Source: Caenorhabditis elegans
Taxonomy: Eukaryota > Nematoda > Chromadorea > Rhabditida > Rhabditidae
DNA: 64,000 bases
Reading direction: 5' to 3'
Assembly (NCBI RefSeq): GCF_000002985.6
Contig: NC_003280.10
Coordinates: 10,164,501-10,228,500, forward strand
Positions 28,029-39,300 of this stretch are shown here, piece after piece (positions within the stretch are counted from its first letter, which is position 1; the number at the start of each line of letters is the position of its first letter). Both the position numbers and the translations under genes were made by a program. Under the pieces are notes generated by a model that was given only the letters and a program-made list of their open reading frames with translations, was not told where the DNA came from and made no database searches.

Positions 28029-28920
28029 ATGCGGTCACTCTACATCATCAGCCTGACAATCCTCGACATAGTACTTTGCATGGCTCCAATGCCTCATATT
28101 GATTGGTGTCTTTATTGGAGATATTTCAATAAGGATCAATTTAGGCCCGAATGTAACGGAGTGTACCGTCTGAGGTTTGCGAAACATAAAGGTGAGGAAA
28201 AAAGTTTTTATTAACTTTTTAAAGAAAATTGATAATCAATTCTTTCATTCATTCTTCTCATTCAGCATAATTCCTAATTCCAGCTCACGATCATCGACCC
28301 CGAGTAACCCCTCAACTATCAAGTGTCCCATGGACACCAGCAGCACCAGTTCCAAGATTCAACTCTTTTGTCAATACGAACTCTATAATCATAAGCAATG
28401 AAAATGGATTTGGTAAGAGTTGAAAGTTAAATTAAAGCCAGAATGAAATTTCTAAGTTGCCATCTTAAAATCAAATGTTAATGCATTTCAGGAGAGTGTC
28501 GACCGCATCATACAAATTGCCAGCAATCCGGACAATGTTCATCAAATCAATTATGCATAGACAGTAATGGATATTGTTGTGGCAATAAAAAGTAGGTTAA
28601 GCAATTGATTTTGAAATCACATAATTTCCAATTTATTTTTTTCCTAACGAAACTTAGTTTTTTTTAATGAGAATACAAAAATAGAAATCGAAATTTCCAG
28701 AATAATAACCGAATGCCCATCACCATCCTCTCTTGTTGCTCATTGTGCATTCCGTCGTCGTCAAGTGAATTGGTGTGAATCAGATTCCGAATGTGCACCA
28801 CACTTGGCTCCACGTCAGAACAGATTTTTCTTTAACGACGCCACAGTTCTGGACAGCATTCAGAAGTCTCCATCACTTTGCTGCCCGACCCAATGTGGTT
28901 ATAATGTGTGTGTTCGATAG
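28029..28920 (+). CDS. Secreted cysteine-rich protein
   Basis: Exons 28029-28191, 28284-28412, 28492-28591, 28701-28920 give 203 residues. The start follows an acceptor (ctgttgttacag, 28010) and encodes a hydrophobic signal-like leader (MRSLYIISLTILDIVLC). After a Pro-rich linker come two cysteine clusters: CRPHHTNCQQSGQCSSN ... CIDSNGYCCGNK, and a last exon with CPSPSSLVAHC ... WCESDSECAPH ... CCPTQCGYNVC. The CC pairs and spacing recall small extracellular nematode domains of the WAP/lustrin kind, but I do not assign it to a named family. Likely secreted; function unknown. Confidence 0.75.
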
Positions 28921-28930
28921 GCTTCTGGTA

Positions 28931-28959
28931 TTGTGCTCTTTATACTTGAAAGAGCACAA
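28931..28959 (+). repeat. 11-bp perfect hairpin just after the stop codon
   Basis: ttgtgctcttt (28931-28941) pairs with aaagagcacaa (28949-28959) around a 7-nt loop, starting ten bases after the TAG of the cysteine-rich gene, so it would lie in its 3' UTR. Confidence 0.7.
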
Positions 28960-30392
28960 CACACCTGTGACCAGAGTCCTCATGACAAGAATTTTTTTTC
29001 AGTATTTGTATATTTCGATGAGAAAAAAACACACTTTTTGTATTTTTAGTTTGGTCAGATCTTTGCCAAAACTGCTGAACTTTTGAGCAAAACTATTTGA
29101 CGCATGACTTTCATTCTTTGCGATTGATGTGCTATGCAGATTTTCTTGAAACTTTAGCATACCGAAATTTTATTAATTAAAAGCAATTCGGTCTTTTCGA
29201 AATAATTTTTTTAAACCTCGATTAATATATATTACTTCCTTTTCTCCCCCTTTTTATGTATGTTTTATGATTGTGATTTCCAATACGTGTACATTCTTGA
29301 TTAATTTATTCTCTCCAGCAACAAGTTGCAAATTGGAATTAGAGAGTCAGTGTTAGAGAAATACGAGTTTCCCTCTTTTTAATGTAAAGTTTATTGTTTC
29401 ACCACTCGTGCAGGTGTTAACATGCTTTTTCGATCGCCCTTACGAACTTTTTTATTTATATGTCAATAAATATTTTACTGATTTCATAAAATTATTTTTA
29501 ATCATTTATTTACTATTTTAAAAAAAATTAAAATGTTGCATGATTTTAATAACCAAAATTACTAATTTTAAAAAGAAACAACACTGGTTTTATGTTGTCT
29601 GATCTGAGAAATTCGTTAGTGAAATACAAGAAAAATAGCAAAAATAACTATGTATGTACAAAATAATAGGGCACCAACAAAAATATTTTTCTGTAATATA
29701 TTTGTCATGGTTTTCTGGATTTTAAAACACTCAAAATATTATCTTGAATGAGCAAGGCATAGCTTAATCTAGAGAAAATGATGTGAGCTGATGTGAACAG
29801 AAAAAAGATACGTTCCAAAAAGTCACCAATTTTCATTGTATTATTTACCAGCATTAATTTTTTTAAATCAAGGTAGAGTAGCGTCAGCTAGGAAATTGTT
29901 AAAACCTGGATAAAATTGCCAGTTATTATAAAAAGCATTTCAAAAATAATTTTAAATTTTCTAATAGTAGTCAAAAATTGGTGGTTATTCAGTTTTGATA
30001 ATTCGTAATTTAGGAAAACTACCGTTTTTTTTTTCAAAATTTTACAAGAAGCTTTTGACTAGAAATTTTAAAATAACTGAAATGTTTTGGAGGGAATCAG
30101 TATGAAATTTGGTATTTTTGGATTATTTTATATCTATTTAGATAAAATTGGTGCCGTTTCTTTGACTATTTGTTGTTCAAAAGACCAGCAGACCAAAAGC
30201 TAAGCTTAAAATTTCTGCATATATTTCAGTTCTTTTTTACATCGTAAAAGAAAAAATTCTAATCTTTTTACCTCCATTGCGACATTTTCCCAGACTTTAT
30301 GCATCAAACATACCTCCTTTTTTGTTTTCTAGAAACTACTGAACCGGATATATGCCAGTTTTTATTTTGTGATCAGTCTTGAAATTTCTACA
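28960..30392. other. Intergenic region, no gene seen
   Basis: Very AT-rich, 1.4 kb, between the cysteine-rich gene and the next receptor. Ends in an acceptor-like gaaatttctacag (30393) before the ATG of the receptor. Confidence 0.55.
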
Positions 30393-30404
30393 GAAGAAAT
30401 AAAA

Positions 30405-32335
30405 ATGAATGACTGCGACGAGGTGAGTTCTCTGAAATTGAAGAGTTCAATATTTCAAAAAAAAAGTTTCAGGTGAACAATATATCGTATGATCCTCTAT
30501 ATCGATATAGTCAATTCTACACTCTTCTCACTTCAATTTTCTCCGTTTTTCCATTACTCTACCTGATCATTTTTAAGCTTCGTGTGTGTACATTCAATGA
30601 TAATATCAAATTTTTATATATAGTTTACTTCACTCAAATACTTATCTCAGTGCTGAACAATTGCGTTGTATTTGTGAGTTTGAAATGTTGCTGAAACATT
30701 TTCCGTGATCAGTGTGTCTGGAACTTTTTGAAATAGGAAGTTGTTTGTTGCGTGAAATTGAACATTTGGAATGCTAATTCAAAATGTTGTTTTTCCACTA
30801 CAAAAAATATGTTGTTACTCAAGTTTTTTTGATAATTAGCACAAGTCTCTGTAAGAACAATAGGACAGCGTAAGTGGGAAATTCGGCTTAAAATATCAAA
30901 AATGTCACAAATTGTCACAAAGAATGTCACAAATGTCACAAAGAGATGCTTTAAAAAAAATACAGTTCTCGTGTTTTTTTTTCCATTTTTCTTTTAGGGG
31001 GGTATTCTTGAATTTCAGAATTAAAACAATTATTCATTAATGCTTCTACAGAAAATATAATCTATACCTCGTATTTTCATAGTATAGGTTTGCTGTAAGG
31101 GCGCGGTGGATTACTGTAGGGTTACTGTGAATATATTTTAAAGGAGTCAATTTGAAATGAATTCTGTAGGAGAGAAGTTCGCGTATAACTCAGATTTCAC
31201 ACATTTTTGACGCCGAAAATTTGAACTACAATAGAGTGTATAAATAATTGTTCTTGTGGTTAAATAGTTGCTAGTAACTTAGATAGAAATCGTATAATTA
31301 CAGATTTACAGAATAATTCTTTCAGGCCCACCACGTCGTCATCCCTTTCTTGGCAGTCTCCAAGTGTGATTTGTTAGTGAATCCCGTGAAAAACCGTATC
31401 TTTCAAAATATCGGCGTTTTCGGTATTTCTTGCCCAATGCTCACAATTCTTGGAATAACTGCTGAACGCCTTCTGGCTCTGATCTTTGCTCGTTGCTACG
31501 AAAATGTTAAGCTTCATATTGGAGTGTTTATCGGTGTTTTTGCAGTGAGTAGCGTTATTATTTTTTATTATTAAAATTAAAATAAATAGTTCAGATGCTT
31601 TGCGACATGGCACTTGTCTATTTCTTCTTCCTCGATGAGAAATTCGATCAACCGTCCATCTCATACTTTATGGTTCCTGATACTTCCGGTTATAAAGTGA
31701 GTTTTCCCAGGGAATTTGGAAATTTCACCTAGGCGGCATTAAAACATAAAACCATAAATTTCAGATGAATTGGTTATGCTATTCCTTACTTGCTATTAAT
31801 AGTGTAAATTTAGTTTTCAATTATTTTTTGGTAAAGATCAACACTATTTTGAAAGAAAAGTAAGATCAGATTTAAATTATTTTAAATGCAAACACTGAAA
31901 ATTTCAGATGGCGTAATTCTTTATCAACTCGTTATCAAATGGAAGAGAACATTATAACCACGAAATTCTCCACTTTTATCTCATTTATTCATGTATTCTT
32001 CTTCTCGCTCTATCTCATTTTCACCCTAATTATTCGTCTTCTAGGACCAGGATTTTTGAAAACACAAGCCGATTTGATGTCGGTCAGAGGTGTTTACATC
32101 GTGAGAATATGGTGTTCGACAAATCATGACTAAATTACATTTTTTTCAGACTATTCCCACGTATAATTTGATTATTGGTATTGCTTCATGCGTCATTCTA
32201 CGGCATTTGCAAAGACAAAAAGTTGCAAAAGTTTATGCGGAAGTTACATTGAAGTATTCTGGAATTGACGGGGCTCAGATTCATCAAGAGGCTATTTTAA
32301 ATGTTTGGAAGACTAAGTCATCAGGACGGAAGTGA
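30405..32335 (+). CDS. Sra/Srab-type 7TM chemoreceptor
   Basis: Seven exons: 30405-30422, 30473-30673, 31326-31544, 31595-31696, 31765-31859, 31908-32100, 32150-32335; 337 residues, normal for the family. The first exon codes only MNDCDE. Hydrophobic segments alternate with the Sra-superfamily words ITAERLLALIFAR (after TM3), LSTRYQMEEN (third inner loop) and TIPTYNLIIG (TM7). These proteins are nematode chemosensory GPCRs expressed mainly in ciliated neurons. I cannot say which srab/sra number it is. Intron 2 is unusually large (652 bases) and carries a short tandem repeat. Confidence 0.82.
30674..31325 (+). other. Large intron 2 of the Sra/Srab gene
   Basis: Contains a tgtcacaaa tandem tract (30902-30945) and, near 31090-31125, a gggcgcggtggattactgtagggttactgt-type segment of the kind scattered in worm repeats. 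No coding content. Confidence 0.55.
30902..30945. repeat. Short tandem repeat, unit about atgtcacaaa, four copies
   Basis: Four slightly varied copies of tgtcacaaa(gaa) lie in a row inside the intron of the Sra/Srab gene. Confidence 0.8.
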
Positions 32336-33124
32336 CTGATTTATAATTGAAAAAATATATTACACGACAATAATATTTATGTTTAAATCGATGTTGTGCA
32401 CAAAGGTGTGCGCCTTTAAGAAGTACAGTAACCCATCCCAGTTTTTTCGCAACTTTCGTCAACTTTTATACTTTTTTATCTGAAAAATTGTTTTATTATA
32501 GAAACGAAATTGCAGTACATGAAAAAAAGTTTTTTTAACTACGAAAAACGTTTAAAAAACAGTATTATGGGTTACTGTACTTCTATGGCACAATCAATAA
32601 ATATTGCGTTGATTCTTTTTCTAAACTTTGTTCGAGCGAGAACAATTATTGTGCTTTTTTCATTGAAAAAAATTTACTCTTTATTAAAAAAAAATAATAT
32701 TTCGAATGTAATCTTGCTTTATTTGAGAGTCAATAGTTCCGTAAGATCAACAAATTCATGAGTTCTCTTTGCAAGCGCGCTCTGTGGAGCGGCGCCAGAA
32801 ATTGAATTCGCCGCGAAAAAGAAGCGCTAGAACGGAAATTCGAAAATTTTCTTCTCATTTCCTCTCATTTTATCGAGTTTCTTCGCTTTTTTTTTCATTT
32901 TTTGCTGCGTTGGCTAACTCCAAGAGCTTTCTCCACAGATACCCCGGTTTTTAAAGTCTTATATTTAGCAAATTGTGAGCTTTTGAAGTTGTTTGATGCG
33001 AAAACTCTTCGAATTTTATTGCAGAATTTATAGCTTATAGTTAACCTTCATTTTGTTCGCATTTCTTCCGCCGGTGCCATTTTACCATTTCAATTTATGA
33101 ATACTTCTAGCTTTTATTTTTCAG
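32336..33124. promoter_or_regulatory. Upstream region of the tryparedoxin-like gene, with a palindromic repeat
   Basis: The first part is a foldback repeat (32405-32584). A GC-richer stretch at 32770-32835 (gcaagcgcgctctgtggagcg ... ttcgccgcgaaa) looks like a promoter element; the last word resembles an E2F-type site (inference). The region ends in a strong acceptor (tttatttttcag, 33124) three bases before the ATG. Confidence 0.5.
32405..32584. repeat. Inverted-repeat element related to the one at 16082-16201
   Basis: agaagtacagtaaccc (32419-32434) is exactly inverted at 32569-32584 (gggttactgtacttct). The left end carries ggtgtgcgccttt, the same word found at 16082. Non-coding, MITE-like. 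Confidence 0.7.
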
Positions 33125-33126
33125 AA

Positions 33127-33681
33127 ATGTCCGAATTGCTCGCTGGAACCAAGTTGATCAACCAAGACAGCGAAGAGCTCGATGCTGGCGAGCACCTCAA
33201 GGGAAAGGTAAAACATTTCTTTTTTTTTTGAAGAAAAAATGGCAAAATTAATATTTCCAGGTCGTCGGACTCTACTTCTCGGCCAGTTGGTGTCCACCAT
33301 GCCGTCAATTCACTCCAAAGCTCACTCGATTCTTCGACGAGATTCGCAAGAAGCATCCAGAATTCGAGGTTGTTTTCGTGTCTCGCGATCGTGAAGACGG
33401 TGATCTCCGTGAATACTTCCTTGAGCACATGGGCGCCTGGACTGCAATTCCATTTGGAACTCCAAGAATTCAGTTAGTTTCAGCTAAAATCGAATTTTAA
33501 ATGTATACAAATAATTATTTTCAGAGAGCTTCTTGAACAATACGAAGTGAAGACGATCCCATCAATGCGCATTGTCAAGCCAAACGGAGATGTCGTTGTT
33601 CAGGACGCTCGCACCGAGATTCAGGACAAAGGAAATGATCCAGAAGCTCTCTGGGAAGAGTGGCTCGCTTTCTACGATTAA
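33127..33681 (+). CDS. Tryparedoxin/nucleoredoxin-like thioredoxin-fold protein
   Basis: Exons 33127-33207, 33261-33472, 33525-33681 give 149 residues, the usual tryparedoxin length. The redox motif WCPPC sits at about residues 38-42 (SASWCPPCRQFTPKL), followed by the helix FFDEIRKKHPEFEVVFVSRDRE. The cis-proline loop is KTIPSMRIVKPNGDVV. Tryparedoxin-like proteins are cytosolic thiol-disulphide reductases; substrates in worms are not shown by the sequence. The start lies three bases after an acceptor, so the mRNA is probably trans-spliced. Codon bias is strong, suggesting good expression. Its 3' end faces the kinase gene with only 150 bases between stop codons. Confidence 0.92.
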
Positions 33682-33831
33682 ATTTTCTCCACCAACGTAA
33701 CACCAAAAAATTTCAAGTTTCCTTTCACTCTAATTTATCAATTGTCACAATTTCTCACCATAATTTCAAATATTGCGGCTAATTTCGTACATTTCCCATA
33801 AAAACTTTCGCAGCCAAAGATTTATTTACAT

Positions 33832-35268
33832 TTACAGTCTAGATTTATTCGGATCCACAGACTTCGTGGTTGGCTCTGACGACACGGACAATTTCGATTT
33901 TTCCACACTTGTAGGTGGTGCCGAAGTAGTGATGGAGTTTTCCGTTTTCTTCTTGAACTCTTCCAGCTTTTCCTTCAACTCTTCAGCGGTTGGTCGTTTT
34001 TCAGCATCTACTTGCCAGCACTCGCTCATGATTTCCACCATTCTACTCGGCATTGATGGTGGTGGAGGGAGGCGATATCCGGCTCGGGTTTTGCGCTGAA
34101 AAATTCAATACACATCTAGATCCTTTTTGGCAGTATTTACCTTGACTTGAGCAGCTTTCATCTCAACATATGGCGACTTGAATGGGGTCTCGAAAAACTC
34201 CCACATCATGATTCCAAACGCGTAGACGTCAGTGTTGAAACGCGTTTCCCCGTTGTCCCAAACCTCGGGAGCCAGCCATCGGATGTTGCATGGCTTTTTA
34301 AGATCAACTTTGTAGACGGATTGGGCTCGGCACATTCCAAAGTCAGCCATCTTGACGACTCCCTTGTGAATGAGGCAGTTTCGCGACGCGATATCACGAT
34401 GGATACAGTTCTTTTTGTGCAGGTAATCCATGCCACAAGCAGCCATGTAGGTGTACTTGACGCGTGTCGGAACTTTTATTTTCTGGAAAAATTAATTTTC
34501 TTTCAGCTAAATTGGAAACACCCTCACCTCTCCCTTATCTCTCAGCCGATCCTCAACAGCTCCACCATTACAGTACTCCAGCACGAGAAGATACGGAAGA
34601 TCGTCCAAGATGAAGCCGTGAAATTTGACGATGTTCGGATGGTCATAGAGCTGCATCACTCGGGCTTCTTTCATCATTTCAGCTAAACCATCCTCGTCGG
34701 CTCCCTCTGGATCGAGCTTCTTCACTGCAATGACTTCATCCGTCTTCACGAGTTTTCCACGATACACCGTTCCATAGGCGCCTGCTCCGATCTGTTAAAA
34801 AATATAATTCAATTTAGAAAGAAACATAGAACTAAATCTCACTTTCTTCTGGAAAATCACATCCTTATGCATCAATTGGAACTTTCCTTTTGGAATGGCA
34901 CGCTTCAAGACGACCTTCTCTCCTCGAATCTCTATCGGATCAGCTTTCAACATATTGATTAGCTTCACGATGTTCTGAGAAGTTTTTCCACCGATCTTCG
35001 CCGTCTTGCTTGTTCTCTTGATCTCGTATCTCCTGATTCCTTTCTTCAATCGCACTGCCAAGAAGAGTTGCTAAAAATGAAGAACCTCCAAAAATGCTCT
35101 AAACCCAAAAATAGTACAAACCAATTTGTTAATGTCCAGCTGCTTCTTCATCGTCACCATAAAATCCCCTTCATTAACAAGTAGTTGATCTGCATCGATA
35201 TTCATCAGAGCTCCGTGGAAGTATGGAAGATTTGCATCTGCTTCCGACAATTTTTCTGTGCTGCACAT
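33832..35268 (-). CDS. Fer-type non-receptor tyrosine kinase with degenerate SH2 domain
   Basis: Exons 35122-35268, 34843-35070, 34528-34791, 34141-34482, 33832-34095 give 414 residues. An N-terminal SH2 domain (about residues 14-105, opening LPYFHGAL) is followed by a complete kinase domain: IGAGAYGTVYRG loop, AVKK lysine, helix-C EMMKEARVM, HRDIASRN catalytic loop, ADFGMCR, LAPEVW and DVYAFGIMMWE. The tail is Ser/Thr/Lys-rich. HRDIASRN and the SH2-kinase order place it in the nematode-expanded Fer-like group. Oddity: the SH2 phosphotyrosine-binding arginine (FLVR motif) is replaced, the word here being DFMVT. The kinase core looks active. The ARV1 homologue lies 183 bases upstream on the same strand, suggesting an operon. 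Confidence 0.9.
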
Positions 35269-35450
35269 CTTTTGTTTTTCTTTCAGTTAGTTTTGTTATT
35301 GGACACACAATCGATTCGTCCAGAAGATGAGAAATAATTCAATTTGATATACACTATGGGGAGTTCATTTGTTTTTTTTTGTTAGGTTTTTTCACGGAAG
35401 ACAGGTTTTTGATTACACGTATTTACTAAAACAATTGAATTTTTAAATTT

Positions 35451-36315
35451 TTAAAAAACCGAAGAAGTGAAAAGTGATCCCGTATAAGTGGAGAATGTCT
35501 TGGCGGTGAGCACAACGATGATGTTGTCAGTAGCAGAAACGGCTGGGAAAAGGACTCGTTGCACTTGGATATGTGAGACCAGCAGGAAGATTTGCATCAC
35601 AATTTGGTAGGAAGTTCGATGAGAAAGGCAGAAGACGAAGGAGATGAATACTGCGACATTTCCTGGAATTGATTTTATTTTCAGACAACTGTTGAATTTA
35701 AAAAATAAACTGTTACCATAATATCCGAGAAGTGTCGATGCAATCAGCTGCCGATAATTTGTTTCGTCATTTTTCCAAAGTGAATACATCAAAATGGCAC
35801 TGATGAATGAGAATATTTCCACGACAGAGAGCAGTAAACATCGATAGAACCTGAATAAAAAAAATTCGTTTTTTCTTTTGCTTTAATAAGTAAAAGCTCA
35901 CATCCACTCCTGATCGGTCAATTCTTTCGCTTCGTTGTTTTTATTATCACGAATCCAAACATCTGCAGCATGACTCAGCCAAAATATCACAAAAAGACGC
36001 TCGGGTCGTTGAATTCTAACATTGAGAAGAAGATGTCGATATGCTTGAACGTATTGGAGCATTAAATCGATAACAACGAGCACCACGTCATACTCGATGT
36101 ACTTGTCCACAACTTCTCCACAATTATCCTTAAAATATCGAAATTAATATTATATTTAAGAAATTCAATTTACTTACACATTCTGTTAATCGAATAACTC
36201 CCTCGGAATACTTTTTGTACAACGTCGAAGTGAATTCCTGGCAATTTACGCATGCAAATTCTTCTTTTTCCTTGCTCACTGATGCACTTTGATTTTTATA
36301 TCGTGTTTTCCACAT
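35451..36315 (-). CDS. ARV1 homologue, ER membrane lipid-homeostasis protein
   Basis: Exons 36178-36315, 35902-36128, 35717-35850, 35451-35662 give 236 residues. The N-terminus has the ARV1 homology domain: zinc-ribbon cysteines CVNC ... CDNC spaced as in the family, joined by YKKYSEGVIRLTEC, then VDKYIEYDVVLVVIDL and AYRHLLLNV. Three or four hydrophobic segments follow (VVEIFSFISAILMYSL, NVAVFISFVFCLS, QIVMQIFLLVS). ARV1 proteins act in the ER in sterol and GPI-anchor handling. I start at 36315 because an acceptor (attttcttttcag) lies just before it, although the frame stays open to an ATG at 36357. The intron 1 acceptor is a weak ttttaag at 36129. Probably the upstream gene of a pair with the kinase. 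Confidence 0.88.
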
Positions 36316-39300
36316 TTCTGAAAAGAAAATAATAGTTAAAACAGTGAAAAACGACATGAAAATCCAAAAATGTGACGATTATTTAAAACAATATGAAAAT
36401 AGTGCTCTGTAAATCGACACAAATGTCGGCTCTGGTGGCCGATGGCCGTGGCCTAGGAAACACAACAATGAAATTAACTTGTTTTAGAAATGTTTTTATT
36501 AATATTTTTGTAGTTAAAACAAAATTTGGAAATGTGCAATTAAAAATGATTTTATTATTTTTTACTTTAGAAATCCGAAAAGTATCGAATCGCTACTTTT
36601 TTTTTCGGGTACCGTTTCTGTCTTTCAACAATTTTCTATTTGAATAAATAATACAGTAACTGTACAAAGCATTTTATTTAAGTTAATTGTAAAAAATAGA
36701 AATTTGAAAATTTTTGGGGGAAAATCGAAAGACATGTGAGCAGACTAACTAGAAAATAATATCTGAAAGACTGTTGGGGGCGCTATTGTACAAAAATATA
36801 TGAACAACATAATGTTTCTTGAACGTTCTAGAACATTTCCAGATCATCGTTTACTGACACAGAGCCAAGAGAAATTCATGAAGAACAAAAGAGCATCTAA
36901 AAATATGGGAAATTTTGACGGGATTGAAAAATAAAAAATTAGGAAAAGAAGAAGCAAATGAACGAAAATGACACTGGGACGGGGGAAGGATGAAGAGTTG
37001 TGCTGGAACCGAAGTAACCAAACACTGAAAGACTTCTTGGGGAGTGGGTAGATTGAACATGTTTGAATGAACATGCTGAGACTGTTTTCGGGAGTGACCG
37101 GGAGAGTAACTGGAGAAAGACGGGAGTTTTGTTGTGGGGACAGTTGGGGGACATACTATAGTGGAAATGTGGGTGGGGCGGAAAGGGGTCTGTACATCTG
37201 TCACCGGGGGCACTCGCAGCGAATGACGACGGTGATCACCTGAAATTGAAATGTTTTAGTCGTGGATTTTGCCAATGATTTCTCATAAATTTTCATTTAA
37301 TTTTGCAGCCACGCCCAGCCGAAGCCGAAGCCAAAGCCTAGATCTAAGTCCAAGCCAAAGCCTAAGCCTAAGCCTAGGCCTAAGCCTAGACCTAAGCCTA
37401 AGCTTAGCTTCAAGCAAAATTAGGATATCGTTAACAGGAAAAAAGGTTCTTAACCAAACGAACCTCAAAATCGCCAAAAATATTTTTCGTTTTTTTTTCA
37501 AAAATTTTTTGAGAGCAGATATTGATTATTAAAATTGTTCGTCACATGCTTCTTCTATTCATAAAAGTTTGAAATTCTTTGTCGTTTTGATGTTCCCATA
37601 ATCCAGAGGCATCAATTGTCTCCTCAAAAATCAAAAGACAGGGATCAATTGCAGATGATTCGGCCAAGTTTGAGAGCTTCAAAGATTCAGAAGTGTTGTT
37701 CAAATTGAATTAGACCAAGATGAGATTCACATCTGAAATCATAAGACTACAGTAATCAAAAAAAATATTTTCAAATAAGATATTTAAAAAGATATTCATT
37801 CCATTATTAAAATTAAAATAGGGAAAAAACAAGGGGGGGGGTACACAAAAATTGAAGAGGGGAGTGGCTCGACTATACTAAATAAAAGTTTGTTGTGAAA
37901 AGAGGGGGGAGGCGGCGGTGGCCACCCGTCGTCGTCCGCATGTCTGGAGCCAGTAGAGAGGCACGGAAAATGAGATGCCAGGAATAGTGTGAAAGAGTGA
38001 GAGAATTCGAGAAGCGGTCAGCTGAGTGTCTCCGCGTTGTAGTGTCTAGGAAGGGGGTTGCGCAACTCGCAATTCGTGTGTGCATGTGTAAAATTGAGCG
38101 TGAGGGAAAGGGAGGAGAATGGCAATGGAAGAAGCTTCTCACTATATAGTACTGAAAAGGAAATATTTCAGGCTTCAGACTGTCGGAATATGAGGTGACA
38201 CAAAATTTCTGAGACAGCCTAGCTGAAACTACCGCACCATAATTTTCAACTTTGACACCCTATATCTCAGTTATTGTTGGTTTTATTCAAAAAATGTCAA
38301 CTATTATCAAGATATTTTAAAATAATTTTTTTCTATTGTTTTATGTAGATTATTTATTGACATCTTTAAAGATACAAAATTAACCTATATAAAAGTTTCA
38401 AAGTAAACCAGTTCGATGTACTACATAGAATATAATACATAGAAGAAGAATGTAGAAACACAATACGTTATTTTTGGAAAGAAACATGTATTTCTGTTCT
38501 AAAAAGTCCTCGATATATTGATAAAATCATGAACCTTTCAATATTACGATTCAGATCACTTCAATTTTATCGAATTTTGACAAATGCAATATTAATAATT
38601 CTTAATAATTCGGAAAATAGTAGAAATATGGTCATCAAAATTAAGGTATACAAGTTCAACTTTTTCAAAATTACCCATGAGGAAAAGAAATTGAAAACAT
38701 ACATCTAAGAAACGAGAAGTGGATTTCTGAAGAAGCTGAATCTCTTCCACTCCCCGCCCGATGAAAAGATGAAGAAATTGGAATCGGAGAAGAAGAAGAC
38801 GGGATTTATGGCTTTTTGTTTCGCGACAAATGGGAGGTATAGAAACCAATGAGAATGGGGAATATGTGAGAAATGAAGGAGACGAAGAAAAATTAGAGAT
38901 TGCAACAAATCATGGATTGTAAATGTATTTAGAAAGGTGTAGAGTCACGTGGCTTGTAAGATCAAGAAATTAAGAAGGTCCCAAGGAAACAATTTGTTTT
39001 CACACAAAACATAAAAATTAGCCCATGTCTAGGAAGTTTCTACGTCTGATTTCTATCAACTGAAAAACATACCGCGGAAACAAGCATTGTTTCAAACTCA
39101 GCATATTTCATATTTATATAATTTTAAATGTTCTCAATATTAAAATATCATAGTCAACTTGGTTGCAAGAACTATACTAAAATTTTCAGATAGTTTTTTT
39201 GAAACTTTTTTTCCTTCTCTACAACATTAACCACAGCAACATACAACTACAACTACACCAGCTTAACTTTCTAGAAACGAAAAATAAAATGTACATAAGA

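Noticed and set aside
36355-36357. Upstream ATG for the ARV1 homologue
   Set aside because: The added residues are encoded by a polypyrimidine tract and acceptor (ttttcttttcag), so the transcript most likely begins after it.
36851-37213. 120-codon minus-strand frame (PPVTDVQTPFRPTHIS...)
   Set aside because: Pyrimidine-rich sequence keeps several frames open; no codon bias, no supporting exons and no recognisable domain.
37269-37532. Ser/Leu/Gln-rich frames on both strands over the telomere-like tract
   Set aside because: Pure artefact of translating a degenerate hexamer repeat.
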